Source: Stenomitos frigidus_A
GTDB lineage: Bacteria; Cyanobacteriota; Cyanobacteriia; Leptolyngbyales; Leptolyngbyaceae
Reading direction: 5' to 3'
Assembly (NCBI RefSeq): GCF_963877135.1
Contig: NZ_CAWNSW010000092.1
Span: 1-64,000 of the forward strand
Length of the DNA: 64,000 bases
A program made the position numbers and the translations under genes. Of this stretch, positions 27,092-36,290 are shown piece by piece (positions within the stretch are counted from its first letter, which is position 1; every line of letters begins with the position of its first letter). The notes beneath the pieces were generated by a model that saw nothing but the letters and a program-made list of their open reading frames with translations, did not search any database and was not told the origin of the DNA.

Positions 27092-28324
27092 ATGCCTTAC
27101 CTGCTAAACGCCTTGCTGAGAGGGCTAACCCTACTGATCAGTGGCGTTACCTGCTTTCTCACTGCCTGGATTGTTGTGCCTGCACCAACCTTTGCGCTGC
27201 TGCCGTTGGGTGTCGGTGCGCCAGAAATCAGCCCCTGGTTGATAGTGGCAAATGCGATCGCGGCCCTACTGGCATTACGGTACGTTCGTAAAAGTTGGCT
27301 GTTTCGCTTTGTGCTCGCCTGTAGCCTTTTTAGCTTGACCATCAGCACGTTACCCTTAAGCCAGTTTGCAGCTGCTAATCAACGAGCTGAAACCAGCATT
27401 GGAACTGCATTAGGAACCGACTACCTGACACAAATTGCTCCTGCTGTACAGGGACAAATGCGTGCTAAGCCGTTCGTTCTCATGGATGCATTGCGGGGTA
27501 TTCCCGAACAACTAGTACGTACGACCGTCGGGATACCTGTTGCAGCGCCTGATGGAGTGCCTTTAACGCTGACGGTTTATCGTGCACCACAGACAGGCAA
27601 GCATCCGACGATAGTGGTCATTTACGGTGGCGCATGGCAACGTGGTAACCCGAATGATGATGCGCCGTTCAGTCGCTACATGGCAGCCCGGGGCTATACG
27701 GTGGTGGCGATCGACTACCGTCATGCACCTCGCTACCAATTTCCAGCACAGCTTGAGGATGTAAAAACGGCGCTGACTTATATTCAGCAGCACGCAGATG
27801 ATTTAGAGGTTGACACGCAACGACTGGCTCTTATGGGGCGATCGGCAGGCGCACATCTAGCCATGCTGGCAGCGTATCAAACCAGTCCCATCTCAATCCG
27901 AGCCGTGGTAAATTACTACGGCCCCGTTGACCTGACGAAGGGCTACTATGATTTGCCCAGCCCTGACCCCATCAATAGTCGGGCTGTACTGAATGCGTTC
28001 TTAGGTGGATCGCCAGAACAGTTTCCTGAGCTTTATCGGCAGGCTTCTCCCTACAATTATGTTTCTTCTGGTGAGCTTTTTTACGGAAATCATCCTGTCA
28101 TTCCGCGACTACCGCCTTCACTGCTCATCTATGGTGGGCGTGACCATTTGGTGCAGGCTAAGTTTGGGCGATCGCTCTACGATCGGCTACAGGCAACAGG
28201 TACTCGTGCCGTCTGGCTCGAAATTCCCTGGGCGGAACATGCCTTTGACAAAGTGTTCAACGGTGTGAGTAACCAGTTGGCGCTTTACTACACGGAACGT
28301 TTTCTAGCGTGGACGTTGCGGTAG
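27092..28324 (+). CDS. Membrane-anchored alpha/beta hydrolase (esterase/lipase type)
   Basis: The protein has 410 residues. Three hydrophobic helices occupy the first about 90 residues, then the hydrolase domain spans about 140-408. The triad is S251 in MGRSAGAHL, D351 in YGGRDHL and H383 in AEHAF. The oxyanion-hole motif is GGAW (179-182). This matches the BD-FAE/HSL-like carboxylesterase group. The N-terminal helices suggest membrane attachment. The substrate is unknown. Its stop TAG abuts the convergent anti-sigma stop with no base between. Confidence 0.88.
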   Translation: MPYLLNALLRGLTLLISGVTCFLTAWIVVPAPTFALLPLGVGAPEISPWLIVANAIAALLALRYVRKSWLFRFVLACSLFSLTISTLPLSQFAAANQRAETSIGTALGTDYLTQIAPAVQGQMRAKPFVLMDALRGIPEQLVRTTVGIPVAAPDGVPLTLTVYRAPQTGKHPTIVVIYGGAWQRGNPNDDAPFSRYMAARGYTVVAIDYRHAPRYQFPAQLEDVKTALTYIQQHADDLEVDTQRLALMGRSAGAHLAMLAAYQTSPISIRAVVNYYGPVDLTKGYYDLPSPDPINSRAVLNAFLGGSPEQFPELYRQASPYNYVSSGELFYGNHPVIPRLPPSLLIYGGRDHLVQAKFGRSLYDRLQATGTRAVWLEIPWAEHAFDKVFNGVSNQLALYYTERFLAWTLR

Positions 28325-29158
28325 CTACAGCACGCTCTTCATCACCAACGGTCCCGCTGGCACGGGAGGAGCTGTCGCAGATTCAGCGGTGATGAGCATT
28401 TGTGGAGCGCTGGCACTGCAGACGGCTTCTGGTAACGACCATTGCACGGTGCCTGTACGATTGTTATTGAACTGGCCGCAATACGTGGGTTTGCTTGCCC
28501 CTTTGGCGATCGCCCAGAGGCGATAGGCTTTTCCTGCAGGCAATGCAGGTAAATTTTGCACCAACGCCACAGCGGTTTTATGGCTTGAGTTGACCACCAG
28601 GCTACCAGCGGCAGTCGCAGCTTTATCAGTGCCTCTCAGCGTATAAACAACGCTGTCGGGTTGCTGGAGCGTAGCGACAATCGCCTGGTCAGCCTGTACG
28701 CTCTGACGAAGACGATGGTTGTCTACCAGGAGAGCGATCGCTGCCAGTGCCGCAATGGCTCCAGCTGCCTGTAACCAAAGCCCACGGTGACGGAACGGTA
28801 TTACACGTGACTGAGCAACGTCTTGAGAGCCACTGATCGGCAATGAACTAGAGTTGGGGGGCAGTAGTTGGTTCTCAAGCGATCGACCGGGTAAGGTTGG
28901 AAGGGTTGCGAGCGGTGGTCTCTCTGCTGGTTCCGCTGCTAACCGTTGAAACAGTCGGTCTTTTAAATCCACTGCCATCGGCACCATAGGCGCACTGTAA
29001 GGCAGGGTATTCACCGTGATTTGATGTTCTGCTAGCTCAGCTGCCAATTCTGGATTTTCGATCGCTTGCGCCTCAACCCAGCGACGCTCATCGTCGTCCA
29101 GCAGGTTGAGTGCATACAGCGGAGCCAGTTCACAAAAACAGCGGTCTTCAGCGTTCAT
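28325..29158 (-). CDS. Anti-sigma factor (RskA type)
   Basis: The protein has 277 residues. A short N-terminal helical part (about 1-75, ELAPLYALNLLDDDERRWVEAQ) would bind the sigma factor in the cytosol. One transmembrane helix lies at about 128-145, and an external anti-sigma-K domain at about 150-277 (YRLWAIAKG...PQMLITAE). The first residues contain CFC at 7-9, which is not a full zinc-binding HxxxCxxC motif. It is 27 nt downstream of the ECF sigma gene, the standard cognate arrangement. Release is probably by regulated proteolysis, as in the family. Confidence 0.88.
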   Translation of the reverse strand: MNAEDRCFCELAPLYALNLLDDDERRWVEAQAIENPELAAELAEHQITVNTLPYSAPMVPMAVDLKDRLFQRLAAEPAERPPLATLPTLPGRSLENQLLPPNSSSLPISGSQDVAQSRVIPFRHRGLWLQAAGAIAALAAIALLVDNHRLRQSVQADQAIVATLQQPDSVVYTLRGTDKAATAAGSLVVNSSHKTAVALVQNLPALPAGKAYRLWAIAKGASKPTYCGQFNNNRTGTVQWSLPEAVCSASAPQMLITAESATAPPVPAGPLVMKSVL

Positions 29159-29185
29159 TACATTCTAATGGTCTAGATTCTTATC

Positions 29186-29761
29186 CTAGCTTGGCTCCCA
29201 GTTACCGAGAGCCACTCGCAATTTACTCAAACCCAATCGAACGCGCGTTTTAACCGTACCCAGAGAAAGGTTCGTTTGCGCGGCAATTTCTACCTGGGTG
29301 AGCCCCTTGTAATAGGCCAACTCGATCACCTGGCGTTGCTCTTCAGGCAGTTGGCTGAGGGCTGCTAGCACCCGATCGCGTCGTTCTAAAATCAAGACGT
29401 TCTCAACAGGATCTACGCCAGGAGTACTTGCTTGGATCTCTGCTAAATTCTCTGACGCAAGTGTAACCTTGGTAACTCGCTGAAAACTGCGGAGCCGATC
29501 CAAAACGCGACTGCGAGTCATCATAAACAGCCAGCTATCAACCCGACCCTTAGCAACGTCATAGCGGGCGGCGGTGCGCCACACCTGAGCAAATACATCT
29601 AAAACAACTTCTTCGCTTTCTTCAGCCGATCGCAAACTTTTGAAAGCAACGGCATATAGCACTCGCGCATAGCGATCGTACAGTGCTGACAAAGCTGCCT
29701 GATCGTGCTGGGCAACTCGGATCAGGAGATCGGCTTCATCTGAGGGTGGTTCGGTCGCCAT
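29186..29761 (-). CDS. ECF-type sigma-70 factor
   Basis: The protein has 191 residues. Region 2 (about 10-85) contains LYDRYARVLYAVAF and DVFAQVWRTA. Region 4 (about 120-185) contains LPEEQRQVIELAYYKGLTQVEIA and GTVKTRVRLGL. No sigma 1.1 or region 3 is present, so this is group 4. Together with the RskA-like protein downstream it resembles the SigK/RskA pair of actinobacteria. The stimulus is unknown. Transcription of the pair probably begins in the 109 nt before the ATG and may be autoregulated. Confidence 0.92.
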   Translation of the reverse strand: MATEPPSDEADLLIRVAQHDQAALSALYDRYARVLYAVAFKSLRSAEESEEVVLDVFAQVWRTAARYDVAKGRVDSWLFMMTRSRVLDRLRSFQRVTKVTLASENLAEIQASTPGVDPVENVLILERRDRVLAALSQLPEEQRQVIELAYYKGLTQVEIAAQTNLSLGTVKTRVRLGLSKLRVALGNWEPS

Positions 29762-29870
29762 TCAGGGGTAATGACATCCTACATCGCTTGCAGTTTGGGA
29801 TGTTCCGCTTTATGCAAGAACAGGCATGATGCCATTTAACCACAAGACGGCAAAGCGAAAGCCAGCCTGC

Positions 29871-30980
29871 TTAGCGAAAATAGCTTGAGCCACTGTGGGT
29901 AATTCTGGGCTGATACAGGCGATCGCGCATCCGTCTGGCCTTCAGTTTGGCCTGCCAATCTCGGATCGCCATTGCAGTCCGTGCGACCGGAGGCACATAG
30001 CTGTCAGCAGTCGCTTCATCTGCGGTGGCAGGATGTAGAAAAGGCTTAGGTTTAATATTCATACAATGCACAAGATTGTCAAAATAAGGCTCTAGCTCTA
30101 GCGCTCGAATAACCTCATCGACCGACTGAAACCGCTCTTGTGGCGACACTTTCAACATCTTGCTCAAGACTGTGCCGAAGTGTTCGCTGACCGAAACATA
30201 CTCACTCCAACGCACATCGCCCGTCAAAAATTCGTAGTCAAACTCTAGCGGCGGTTTACCTGATAACAGATAAAGACAGGTCACGCCCAGAGCGTAGATA
30301 TCACTAGAGTAAATCGGGCGAGACGCCAGTTGCTCTGGTGGCGCGAACCCAAGTGTACCCACAAACTGCGTCGTGGTTGGTTTAGCACCCGAATCGCTAA
30401 TTTTTGCAATCTGCTCTTTCACCGCACCAAAATCAATGAGCACCAACCTGCCATCATCGCGGCAACGGATCAAATTGGGCGGTTTGATATCTCGATGAAT
30501 GACACGATTGTTGTGGACGTACTGTAATAAGGGTAAAAACTCACGCAAAAATTGTTTCACGCCCGCTTCAGAAAACGGTCCGTAGCGCTTCACGGTTTTG
30601 GTGAGCGTGAACCCGCGAACGTATTCTTGCACCAGATAAAATTCGCCTGCTGTCTCGAAGTAATTCAGCAATTGTGGAATCTGCGCATGACTACCAAGCT
30701 TGCTGAGGGTTGCAGCTTCCTTTTCAAAGCGCTTACGGGCCTGCTGCAGCGCAACGGCATCATTCACTTTGGGGCAAAGCTGCTTAATCACGCAGAGAGG
30801 CTGTCCAGGAAGCGCCGCATCCCTTGCCAAGAAAGTAATGCCAAAGCCACCCCGACCGAGAATCTTCAAAATTTCGTAGCGATCGAGAAAACGCTGTCCC
30901 GATCCACACAGCTTACCCAGATGAGTCTGGTCGAGTAGATCGGCACGAAAGTCAAATAGATCAGTCACCGAACGATTCAT
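29871..30980 (-). CDS. Serine/threonine protein kinase
   Basis: The 369-residue Hanks-type kinase has its catalytic domain at about 35-300. The glycine loop is GRGGFG (42-47), the ATP lysine K66 (VIKQL), the HRD aspartate D164 (IHRDIKPPN) and DFG at 183-185. All key residues are present, so it should be active. The VIKQL motif is typical of cyanobacterial SpkB-like or related kinases. The C-terminal about 65 residues are basic and polar with no transmembrane helix, so it should be soluble. There is no phosphatase nearby. It is upstream of the ECF sigma gene (109 nt), possibly in one transcription unit. Confidence 0.92.
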   Translation of the reverse strand: MNRSVTDLFDFRADLLDQTHLGKLCGSGQRFLDRYEILKILGRGGFGITFLARDAALPGQPLCVIKQLCPKVNDAVALQQARKRFEKEAATLSKLGSHAQIPQLLNYFETAGEFYLVQEYVRGFTLTKTVKRYGPFSEAGVKQFLREFLPLLQYVHNNRVIHRDIKPPNLIRCRDDGRLVLIDFGAVKEQIAKISDSGAKPTTTQFVGTLGFAPPEQLASRPIYSSDIYALGVTCLYLLSGKPPLEFDYEFLTGDVRWSEYVSVSEHFGTVLSKMLKVSPQERFQSVDEVIRALELEPYFDNLVHCMNIKPKPFLHPATADEATADSYVPPVARTAMAIRDWQAKLKARRMRDRLYQPRITHSGSSYFR

Positions 30981-31214
30981 TCAGAGAGCCCGGTAGTTGC
31001 GAACACGTCGGTCAGAGCCCGGAGGCTACCAAATGAGCCGACTACGGCATCAGTCATGACAGTGGGACAACGACCTAGCATGTAAAGGTTTGCCGCTTTA
31101 GTGCCAACCAAGTCTTAGTCTAAGTTCCATCTGCTCCCAGTTTAGGAACAAACCAGAGGCTGTGGACAAAATCTTTAAAGTTCATCGTCTGTAGAACCGC
31201 TAGAGGCGATGGTG

Positions 31215-31841
31215 CTATGCACCTGTTGACCACGCATCTGTCAAGCTATAGCCAAGCTCTCCCAGCATTTGTCGCAACAGTGGCAAACTAAGACCAATGA
31301 CGTTGCTGTGACAGCCTTCCAGCTTTTCGACAAACGAACCGCCTTTCCCTTCTAACGCAAAGCCTCCGGCGCAGTTGAGTGGTTCCCCAGTCGCAACATA
31401 GGCGGCAATCTGACGATCGCTCACTGAGGCAAAGTGAACATGGGTGATCTGGCAGCGGACAAGTGGGGCACGGGAGGAGGATGGAGGAAAGACCAGCAGT
31501 GCATGTCCCGTATAGAGGCTACCGACCTGACCGCGCATTTGCTGCCAACGAGCGATCGCTTCCTCTGCATTGGCTGGCTTGCCGTGGATGTCGCCATTCA
31601 CGGCTAAGACAGAATCACACCCCAAGATCAGCCTTTCTGCGGAACGGCTGCTATTCAATTGTTCTGCGATGGCTGCTGCCTTGCTGAGTGCTAGCGTCTC
31701 AACGAGCGCAACTGGATCAGTTGTTTGCACTTGAGACTCATCAAAGTGACTGGGGCGAACGATCGGTTCAATGCCAACACTTTGCAGTAACCTGAGCCGC
31801 GCAGGCGATGCAGACGCAAGAATGAACTGTGGAAAACCCAT
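31215..31841 (-). CDS. Maf-like nucleoside triphosphate pyrophosphatase
   Basis: The 208-residue protein matches the Maf/HAM1-like fold. The signature ILASASPARLRLL is at the N terminus, the metal-binding LGCDSVL in the middle, and GGFALEGKGG near the C terminus. The family removes non-canonical or modified nucleotides (dTTP/UTP or m7GTP) and is linked to septum control in some bacteria. The gene begins 2 nt after the psbP-like stop codon, a tight coupling. Confidence 0.92.
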   Translation of the reverse strand: MGFPQFILASASPARLRLLQSVGIEPIVRPSHFDESQVQTTDPVALVETLALSKAAAIAEQLNSSRSAERLILGCDSVLAVNGDIHGKPANAEEAIARWQQMRGQVGSLYTGHALLVFPPSSSRAPLVRCQITHVHFASVSDRQIAAYVATGEPLNCAGGFALEGKGGSFVEKLEGCHSNVIGLSLPLLRQMLGELGYSLTDAWSTGA

Positions 31842-31843
31842 GC

Positions 31844-32386
31844 TTAATCCACTTTGAAAGACTTCACAGTTTTCTCCAACAACGTCTGCATTTTTCCCCA
31901 GCGTTTTTCTGAGGTAGAGGCATTAAAGGTGTAAAGTTTACCCCGGCTAACGGCGACACTTGCCAAATTATGACGTTCGCGATCGCCCACTTTGACGGCA
32001 TACTCAAGCAGGTAATAGAGCTTGTCTCCAACCGTACGCGACTCAGCATTCACTAATTCGGCTGTGCGCCCAGAGTTGGGTGGGGCGATCGCACTTTTGC
32101 CCAACTGATAACCCACTTCACCGGGACTGCCCAATTCGGTCAGCGTTTTGTTGCCAGTCACGGGGTTGATGACCACGCTCACATTCTCTGTTTGCTCAAT
32201 AATGTCGTGAAAGACTACATCGGGGCCACTCGTAACGCTGACGGGCAGCCAACCGTTAGGATAAAGAAACTTGTAACCATCAATGCTGTCCACGTAGGGC
32301 TTCAAGCCACCAGTTGGGGTAACACAGCCTTGAAGGCTCAGGCTGATGACCACTAACATCACTGCCAATATTCGTTTGAGCATCAA
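31844..32386 (-). CDS. PsbP-like photosystem II lipoprotein (CyanoP)
   Basis: The protein has 180 residues. A lipoprotein signal with LSLQGC places the mature N terminus at about C21, anchoring it on the thylakoid lumen side. The PsbP domain is marked by YVDSIDGYKFLYPNGWLPV and by TVGDKLYYLLEYAV, with the family end in TLLEKTVKSFKVD. CyanoP assists photosystem II assembly and is not stoichiometric in the mature complex. The first two codons are both ATG, so the start is 32386 or 32383. Confidence 0.92.
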   Translation of the reverse strand: MMLKRILAVMLVVISLSLQGCVTPTGGLKPYVDSIDGYKFLYPNGWLPVSVTSGPDVVFHDIIEQTENVSVVINPVTGNKTLTELGSPGEVGYQLGKSAIAPPNSGRTAELVNAESRTVGDKLYYLLEYAVKVGDRERHNLASVAVSRGKLYTFNASTSEKRWGKMQTLLEKTVKSFKVD

Positions 32387-32799
32387 TTCAATTTCCCCTC
32401 AGCCATCTTTGCAAGCAGCAAACACGAATCGTCCTGTGCCAGCCTTGCCTCATTCTCTCATTACTATGACGTGTTATGACTACAGCCTCACCCTTGCTTG
32501 CGGCTGGGAACTTTCGACCAATTTCGAGCGTAGTGTAATAAAACGGCGAGAAATCGTACACTATAAGGTTGCACGGTTCCAGCGCGATCGCGGCTTCAAA
32601 CGCTCGCTCGCTGCACGACAAAAACTTGTCTACATGAGAATCGTTCGTCTTGTCAATCCTGATTTCGCTAAAATCCTGCTGGATACTAAACCAGTGAGTT
32701 AAGAGTCATGAAGCGTGTCAGAGCTAGAACTGGAGTAACCATGTTGAGCGATCGCCAAACTCGGTTATTGCGTTCAGTTCACTATCTAAGCCAGTTGGA
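32387..32799. other. 413-nt divergent intergenic region
   Basis: This lies between the psbP-like gene (minus) and the DUF3038 gene (plus) and must hold both promoters. A 118-codon plus frame (32346-32702) overlaps the psbP start and has no family signal. Nothing else is visible. Confidence 0.5.
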
Positions 32800-33426
32800 A
32801 TGGATGTTCCCGTGAGTGTAATGCAGTTAAATAGTCCACCCGTTCAGTCAACACCTTTAATTCTTGATAGTCTGCCCAACCCCTCGCTTGTGGATGAGAA
32901 CTGCCCTCGCCGAGCAAGACTGGAAATTGATTTGCTACTGCTAGCGATCGAGGCGCTGGACTTGAGCGGGTCAGAAGCCATTCTGATCATGGCAAATGAG
33001 TTAGAGCTTCAGAGCATGATCAAAAATCGGGTTTCGTTGTGGCGTTTACGCAGCACGAACCCGCTGCGGCGCTACAGTCAGCGTCGTCCCCTGACCCTAA
33101 CAGAAGCAAAAGCCCTGGTAATTGTCGGTTGCTATCTGGCACGCCGCTTGACTGTACTGCTTCGACAACTTTTGCTAGCGTCCCAACAACTCAGTGACAA
33201 GCAGCTATCCATGGAACACCACTTTCGGCTGAGTGAGTATCTGGAGCGGTTCCGCGCCCATTTCCGTTCGCGGATGAACCCCAAACGTGCACTCGTCGCC
33301 GCTTATAACTCTGACGAAAAGCTGGATGAACTGGCGCTAAATCTACTGACACAGCTGCTGTTCTGTACCGGTACTTACGGCATGCAGCGATTTTGGGCCA
33401 GCCTGTTCGACGGAGAAGTGGCATGA
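32800..33426 (+). CDS. DUF3038 protein
   Basis: The 208-residue, all-helical protein is soluble. The conserved family segments LEIDLLLLAIEALDLSGSEAIL and TEAKALVIVGCYLARRLT are visible. This family is restricted to cyanobacteria, and its function is unknown. Its stop overlaps the DUF4335 ATG by 4 nt (ATGA), and the pair is found together in cyanobacteria, so the proteins probably act together. Alternative starts exist at about 32821 (ATG). Confidence 0.85.
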   Translation: MDVPVSVMQLNSPPVQSTPLILDSLPNPSLVDENCPRRARLEIDLLLLAIEALDLSGSEAILIMANELELQSMIKNRVSLWRLRSTNPLRRYSQRRPLTLTEAKALVIVGCYLARRLTVLLRQLLLASQQLSDKQLSMEHHFRLSEYLERFRAHFRSRMNPKRALVAAYNSDEKLDELALNLLTQLLFCTGTYGMQRFWASLFDGEVA

Positions 33427-34883
33427 GCATTCAGCGTCAATACAGCTTACCAAACTGCAGCCTGGTTCTGGAAGGATGGGGTGATACGGTTGTGACGAAC
33501 CAGTCAGAGGCGCGTCCTTTGATGTCTCAACTAATGAGCGTTGAGTGTCATCTCGTGGGCGAAGAAAAACCGCTGTCGGGTGGACGTGAGTTTCTTGAAA
33601 GCTTGACTACGGCTGTGAGCCTTTACGCTCAGGAACTGCTGAGTGGGATTCGTACTTTTAAAAAAGGGTCTCAAACACCCACACAGCTAGTGCAGTTGGA
33701 GCGGTTGGGGCATCACTACCATCGGTTAAGTGTGCTGCCGCCCGATGCCGATCCTGGCTCTGGTATTGCGACTCATCTTACCCGACAGGTTGACTTGACG
33801 ACCGTGCAGTTGTTTGACCTGGTAGAAGCGATCGATCAATTTTTTGCAGATACTCAAACCTTGCCGGATTTGGCTCTCCACGTCGTACCGCTTGCGAAAC
33901 GCTCTGTTCGTAGTAGTGAACCCGTTGCGCAACAAGCAGTGCCGGCTGCGATCGGAGCCTCAGGATTGGCCTTAGCCGCGCTTGCGTTCTTTTTCATTCC
34001 CACCCCCCAGGTACGCCAGCCAGAGGATCTGGTGCCCAAAGCCAGCACGACTTCTAGCACAACTGGTACGCCCTCTCCTAGCACTAGTCCACCGACGCCG
34101 ATCGCCAGTGGCTCGCCAAAACCCAGCCCGACCAGTACGCCAACGACCACTCCTAGCCCAACTCCAACGACGACGCAGCCCGATCTGACCCAGCTAGAGG
34201 CAACGCTGACCGCTGCTCCCGAAATCACTGATTCGGCGCAAATCCAAACCTTGCAGAAGCAGTTAGCGACCCAGCTTGATCAAGCGTGGAAAAATCGTAC
34301 AGCTCTTAAGCAAGACCTCGTTTACCGGGTTGGCGTTGTGAAGGACGGTGCCATTGTTGGCTACAAGCCCATCACCCCAGGTACCCCAGCGGATGCGCAG
34401 CAAACACCTTTACCCAATCTGCTGTACATTCCGTCTAATGGTTCGCAGTCAACCAAAGAGCCGATCGCGCAGTATAAGGTGGTTTTCACCTCAAGGGGTG
34501 TTGTTGACGTAGCGCCCTGGAAGAGCACGATTGCTAGTCCACTGACTGGGATTACAGAAATCACTGATGCTGCTCAGATTACGGCTCTTCAACCCAAGCT
34601 CTACGACCAAATCGACAAAAATTGGCAAAGCAAACCGAGCTTCAAAAAAGATCTAGTTTTCCGAGTACGGGTGACCCAGGACGGCACGATCGTAGACTAC
34701 AAGCCAAATACTCAGCCCGCTGCTGATTACGACAAAGAAACACCACTGCCCCAACTGGGTAAACTTGCAGCTGACGGCGATGCTGGCACGGCTCAGGTGC
34801 CCCTTGCTCTGTTCAAAGTTGTCTTTAAGCCAGACGGTAAGCTCGAAGTTAGCCCGTGGCGTGGTCGGAGAGATTCGCAGTAG
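33423..34883 (+). CDS. DUF4335 membrane protein with duplicated C-terminal module
   Basis: The product has 486 residues from the ATG at 33423. The N-terminal DUF4335 domain (1 to about 165) begins MSIQRQYSLPNCSLVLEGW, and one transmembrane helix lies at about 173-193. A Ser/Thr/Pro linker (about 205-252) leads to two copies of one module at about 267-375 and 385-486. The copies share ITD-AQI-LQ-L-QID--W and DLV(Y/F)RV-V--DG-IV-YKP. The linker and modules are likely periplasmic. It is translationally coupled to DUF3038. The function is unknown. Confidence 0.88.
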   Translation: MSIQRQYSLPNCSLVLEGWGDTVVTNQSEARPLMSQLMSVECHLVGEEKPLSGGREFLESLTTAVSLYAQELLSGIRTFKKGSQTPTQLVQLERLGHHYHRLSVLPPDADPGSGIATHLTRQVDLTTVQLFDLVEAIDQFFADTQTLPDLALHVVPLAKRSVRSSEPVAQQAVPAAIGASGLALAALAFFFIPTPQVRQPEDLVPKASTTSSTTGTPSPSTSPPTPIASGSPKPSPTSTPTTTPSPTPTTTQPDLTQLEATLTAAPEITDSAQIQTLQKQLATQLDQAWKNRTALKQDLVYRVGVVKDGAIVGYKPITPGTPADAQQTPLPNLLYIPSNGSQSTKEPIAQYKVVFTSRGVVDVAPWKSTIASPLTGITEITDAAQITALQPKLYDQIDKNWQSKPSFKKDLVFRVRVTQDGTIVDYKPNTQPAADYDKETPLPQLGKLAADGDAGTAQVPLALFKVVFKPDGKLEVSPWRGRRDSQ

Positions 34884-34934
34884 GGAAGACAGAGATAGGG
34901 AAGCTCATTCTTCCCTCGCGCAGCACCAATAGTT

Positions 34935-35933
34935 ATGAATATTATCTTCTTCGGTACGCCTGCCTTTGCCGTCCCTAGCTTAGAGCGCTTGTTGTCACAC
35001 CCGGACTTCACCGTCCTGGGTGTAGTGACTCAGCCTGATAAGCGACGGGGTCGAGGCAACCAACTCACCCCCTCACCGATCAAAGCGATCGCGCAGGCGC
35101 ACAACCTGCCTTTATATCAGCCCAAGAGCGTCAAAAAAGATGAAGAGACCTTAGACAAGCTGCGTCTAGCGCAAGCAGATGCGTTTGTGGTGGTCGCCTA
35201 TGGGCAAATCCTCTCGCAGGCCATTCTCGACATGCCACGTCTGGGCTGTATCAATGCCCACGGCTCCATTTTGCCGTGCTATCGCGGTGCAGCTCCCATC
35301 CAGTGGAGTTTATATCACGGTGAGGCGGAGACGGGTATTACCACCATGCTGATGAACGCTGGCATGGATACAGGGCCAATGTTGCTGACAGTGCGTACGC
35401 CAATCGCGCTGCTGGAAAACTTCGATGATCTGGCGGCACGCTTGGCACCGATCGGAGCCGATCTGCTTATTGAAACGCTGCAGAAGCTAAGCCAGCAAAC
35501 TATTCAGCCGCTACTGCAGGATGACACGCAAGCAACCTACGCACCACTCATCAAAAAAGAGGCTTACTGGCTGGATTGGTCACGGAGCGCGATCGCGCTG
35601 CATAACCAGATCCGTGGCTTTTACCCTGCCTGTAGCGCCACGTTTCGAGGCGATGCCCTCAAAATCGTGGCAACCGCTCCTCTAGCGTCTGCATACTGGT
35701 CTCAATTGCCCCCAGCGCTCAGCGTGATCGCCCAAGCCTGGTCACCAGTGGCAACGGCAAAACCTGGCGAAGTAGTCGGGTTGCTGAAAGGGGAAGGCGC
35801 GATCGTGCAGACTGGCGAAGGGGTGCTGCTACTACGTACCGTGCAATTGCCTGGTAAACGTCCCCAATCTGGCTGGGACTTTTCTAATGGCACTCGACTA
35901 GCATTGGGTGACGTGCTGGGGAATGGCGGATGA
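34935..35933 (+). CDS. fmt: Methionyl-tRNA formyltransferase
   Basis: This enzyme formylates initiator Met-tRNA with 10-formyl-THF. The 332-residue length is normal. The N-terminal formyltransferase domain (about 1-190) has the catalytic motif region NAHGSILPCYRGAAPIQW and a Rossmann start MNIIFFGTPAFAVPSLE. The C-terminal OB-fold domain (about 210-330) follows. It lies 51 nt after the DUF4335 gene with a short purine-rich spacer. Confidence 0.95.
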   Translation: MNIIFFGTPAFAVPSLERLLSHPDFTVLGVVTQPDKRRGRGNQLTPSPIKAIAQAHNLPLYQPKSVKKDEETLDKLRLAQADAFVVVAYGQILSQAILDMPRLGCINAHGSILPCYRGAAPIQWSLYHGEAETGITTMLMNAGMDTGPMLLTVRTPIALLENFDDLAARLAPIGADLLIETLQKLSQQTIQPLLQDDTQATYAPLIKKEAYWLDWSRSAIALHNQIRGFYPACSATFRGDALKIVATAPLASAYWSQLPPALSVIAQAWSPVATAKPGEVVGLLKGEGAIVQTGEGVLLLRTVQLPGKRPQSGWDFSNGTRLALGDVLGNGG

Positions 35934-36290
35934 GGGAAAGTGCCGGCAAGGAATGTTCTTTGAAGCTCATTCTGACTCTGGGTAGTAAGGCTGCCAAACA
36001 CCAGAAAATTTAGCCCTACAAGGATCATAACGAGGCAAACAGCGTGGGGATCACTGCAGGTTAGCGGACGATTACGGTGGGCATACTGAGCGATGGGTAT
36101 GATATAAATGTTGAGGTTTGTTACTAAATCATTCCTTAGCTAGATGCACCTTGCGATCGCACTTTCGTCTCGTTCCGACAATTCATTATTGGATTTGTCA
36201 TAACTTGCAACCTGCTCACTGCTCTTGCACAGCAGGTTTTTTAATGTGCGTTTGCTCAAGCGACCTACACCTGGAGAGAACAATCGATTC
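35934..36290. other. fmt-desA intergenic region
   Basis: This 357-nt region holds the desA leader and promoter. The terminator-like hairpin at 36209-36242 lies just before the desA ribosome-binding site. I see no gene. Confidence 0.55.
36209..36242 (+). terminator. Terminator-like hairpin in desA leader
   Basis: The 8-bp arms AACCTGCT (36209-36216) and AGCAGGTT (36231-36238) are followed by T-rich sequence (36237-36242). It lies 275 nt from the fmt stop but only 49 nt from the desA ATG. It could therefore end fmt transcripts or act as an attenuator in the desA leader. Confidence 0.65.

Noticed and set aside
32346..32702. 118-codon plus-strand frame overlapping psbP start
   Set aside because: Overlaps the psbP-like lipoprotein signal region in antisense and has no recognisable domain.
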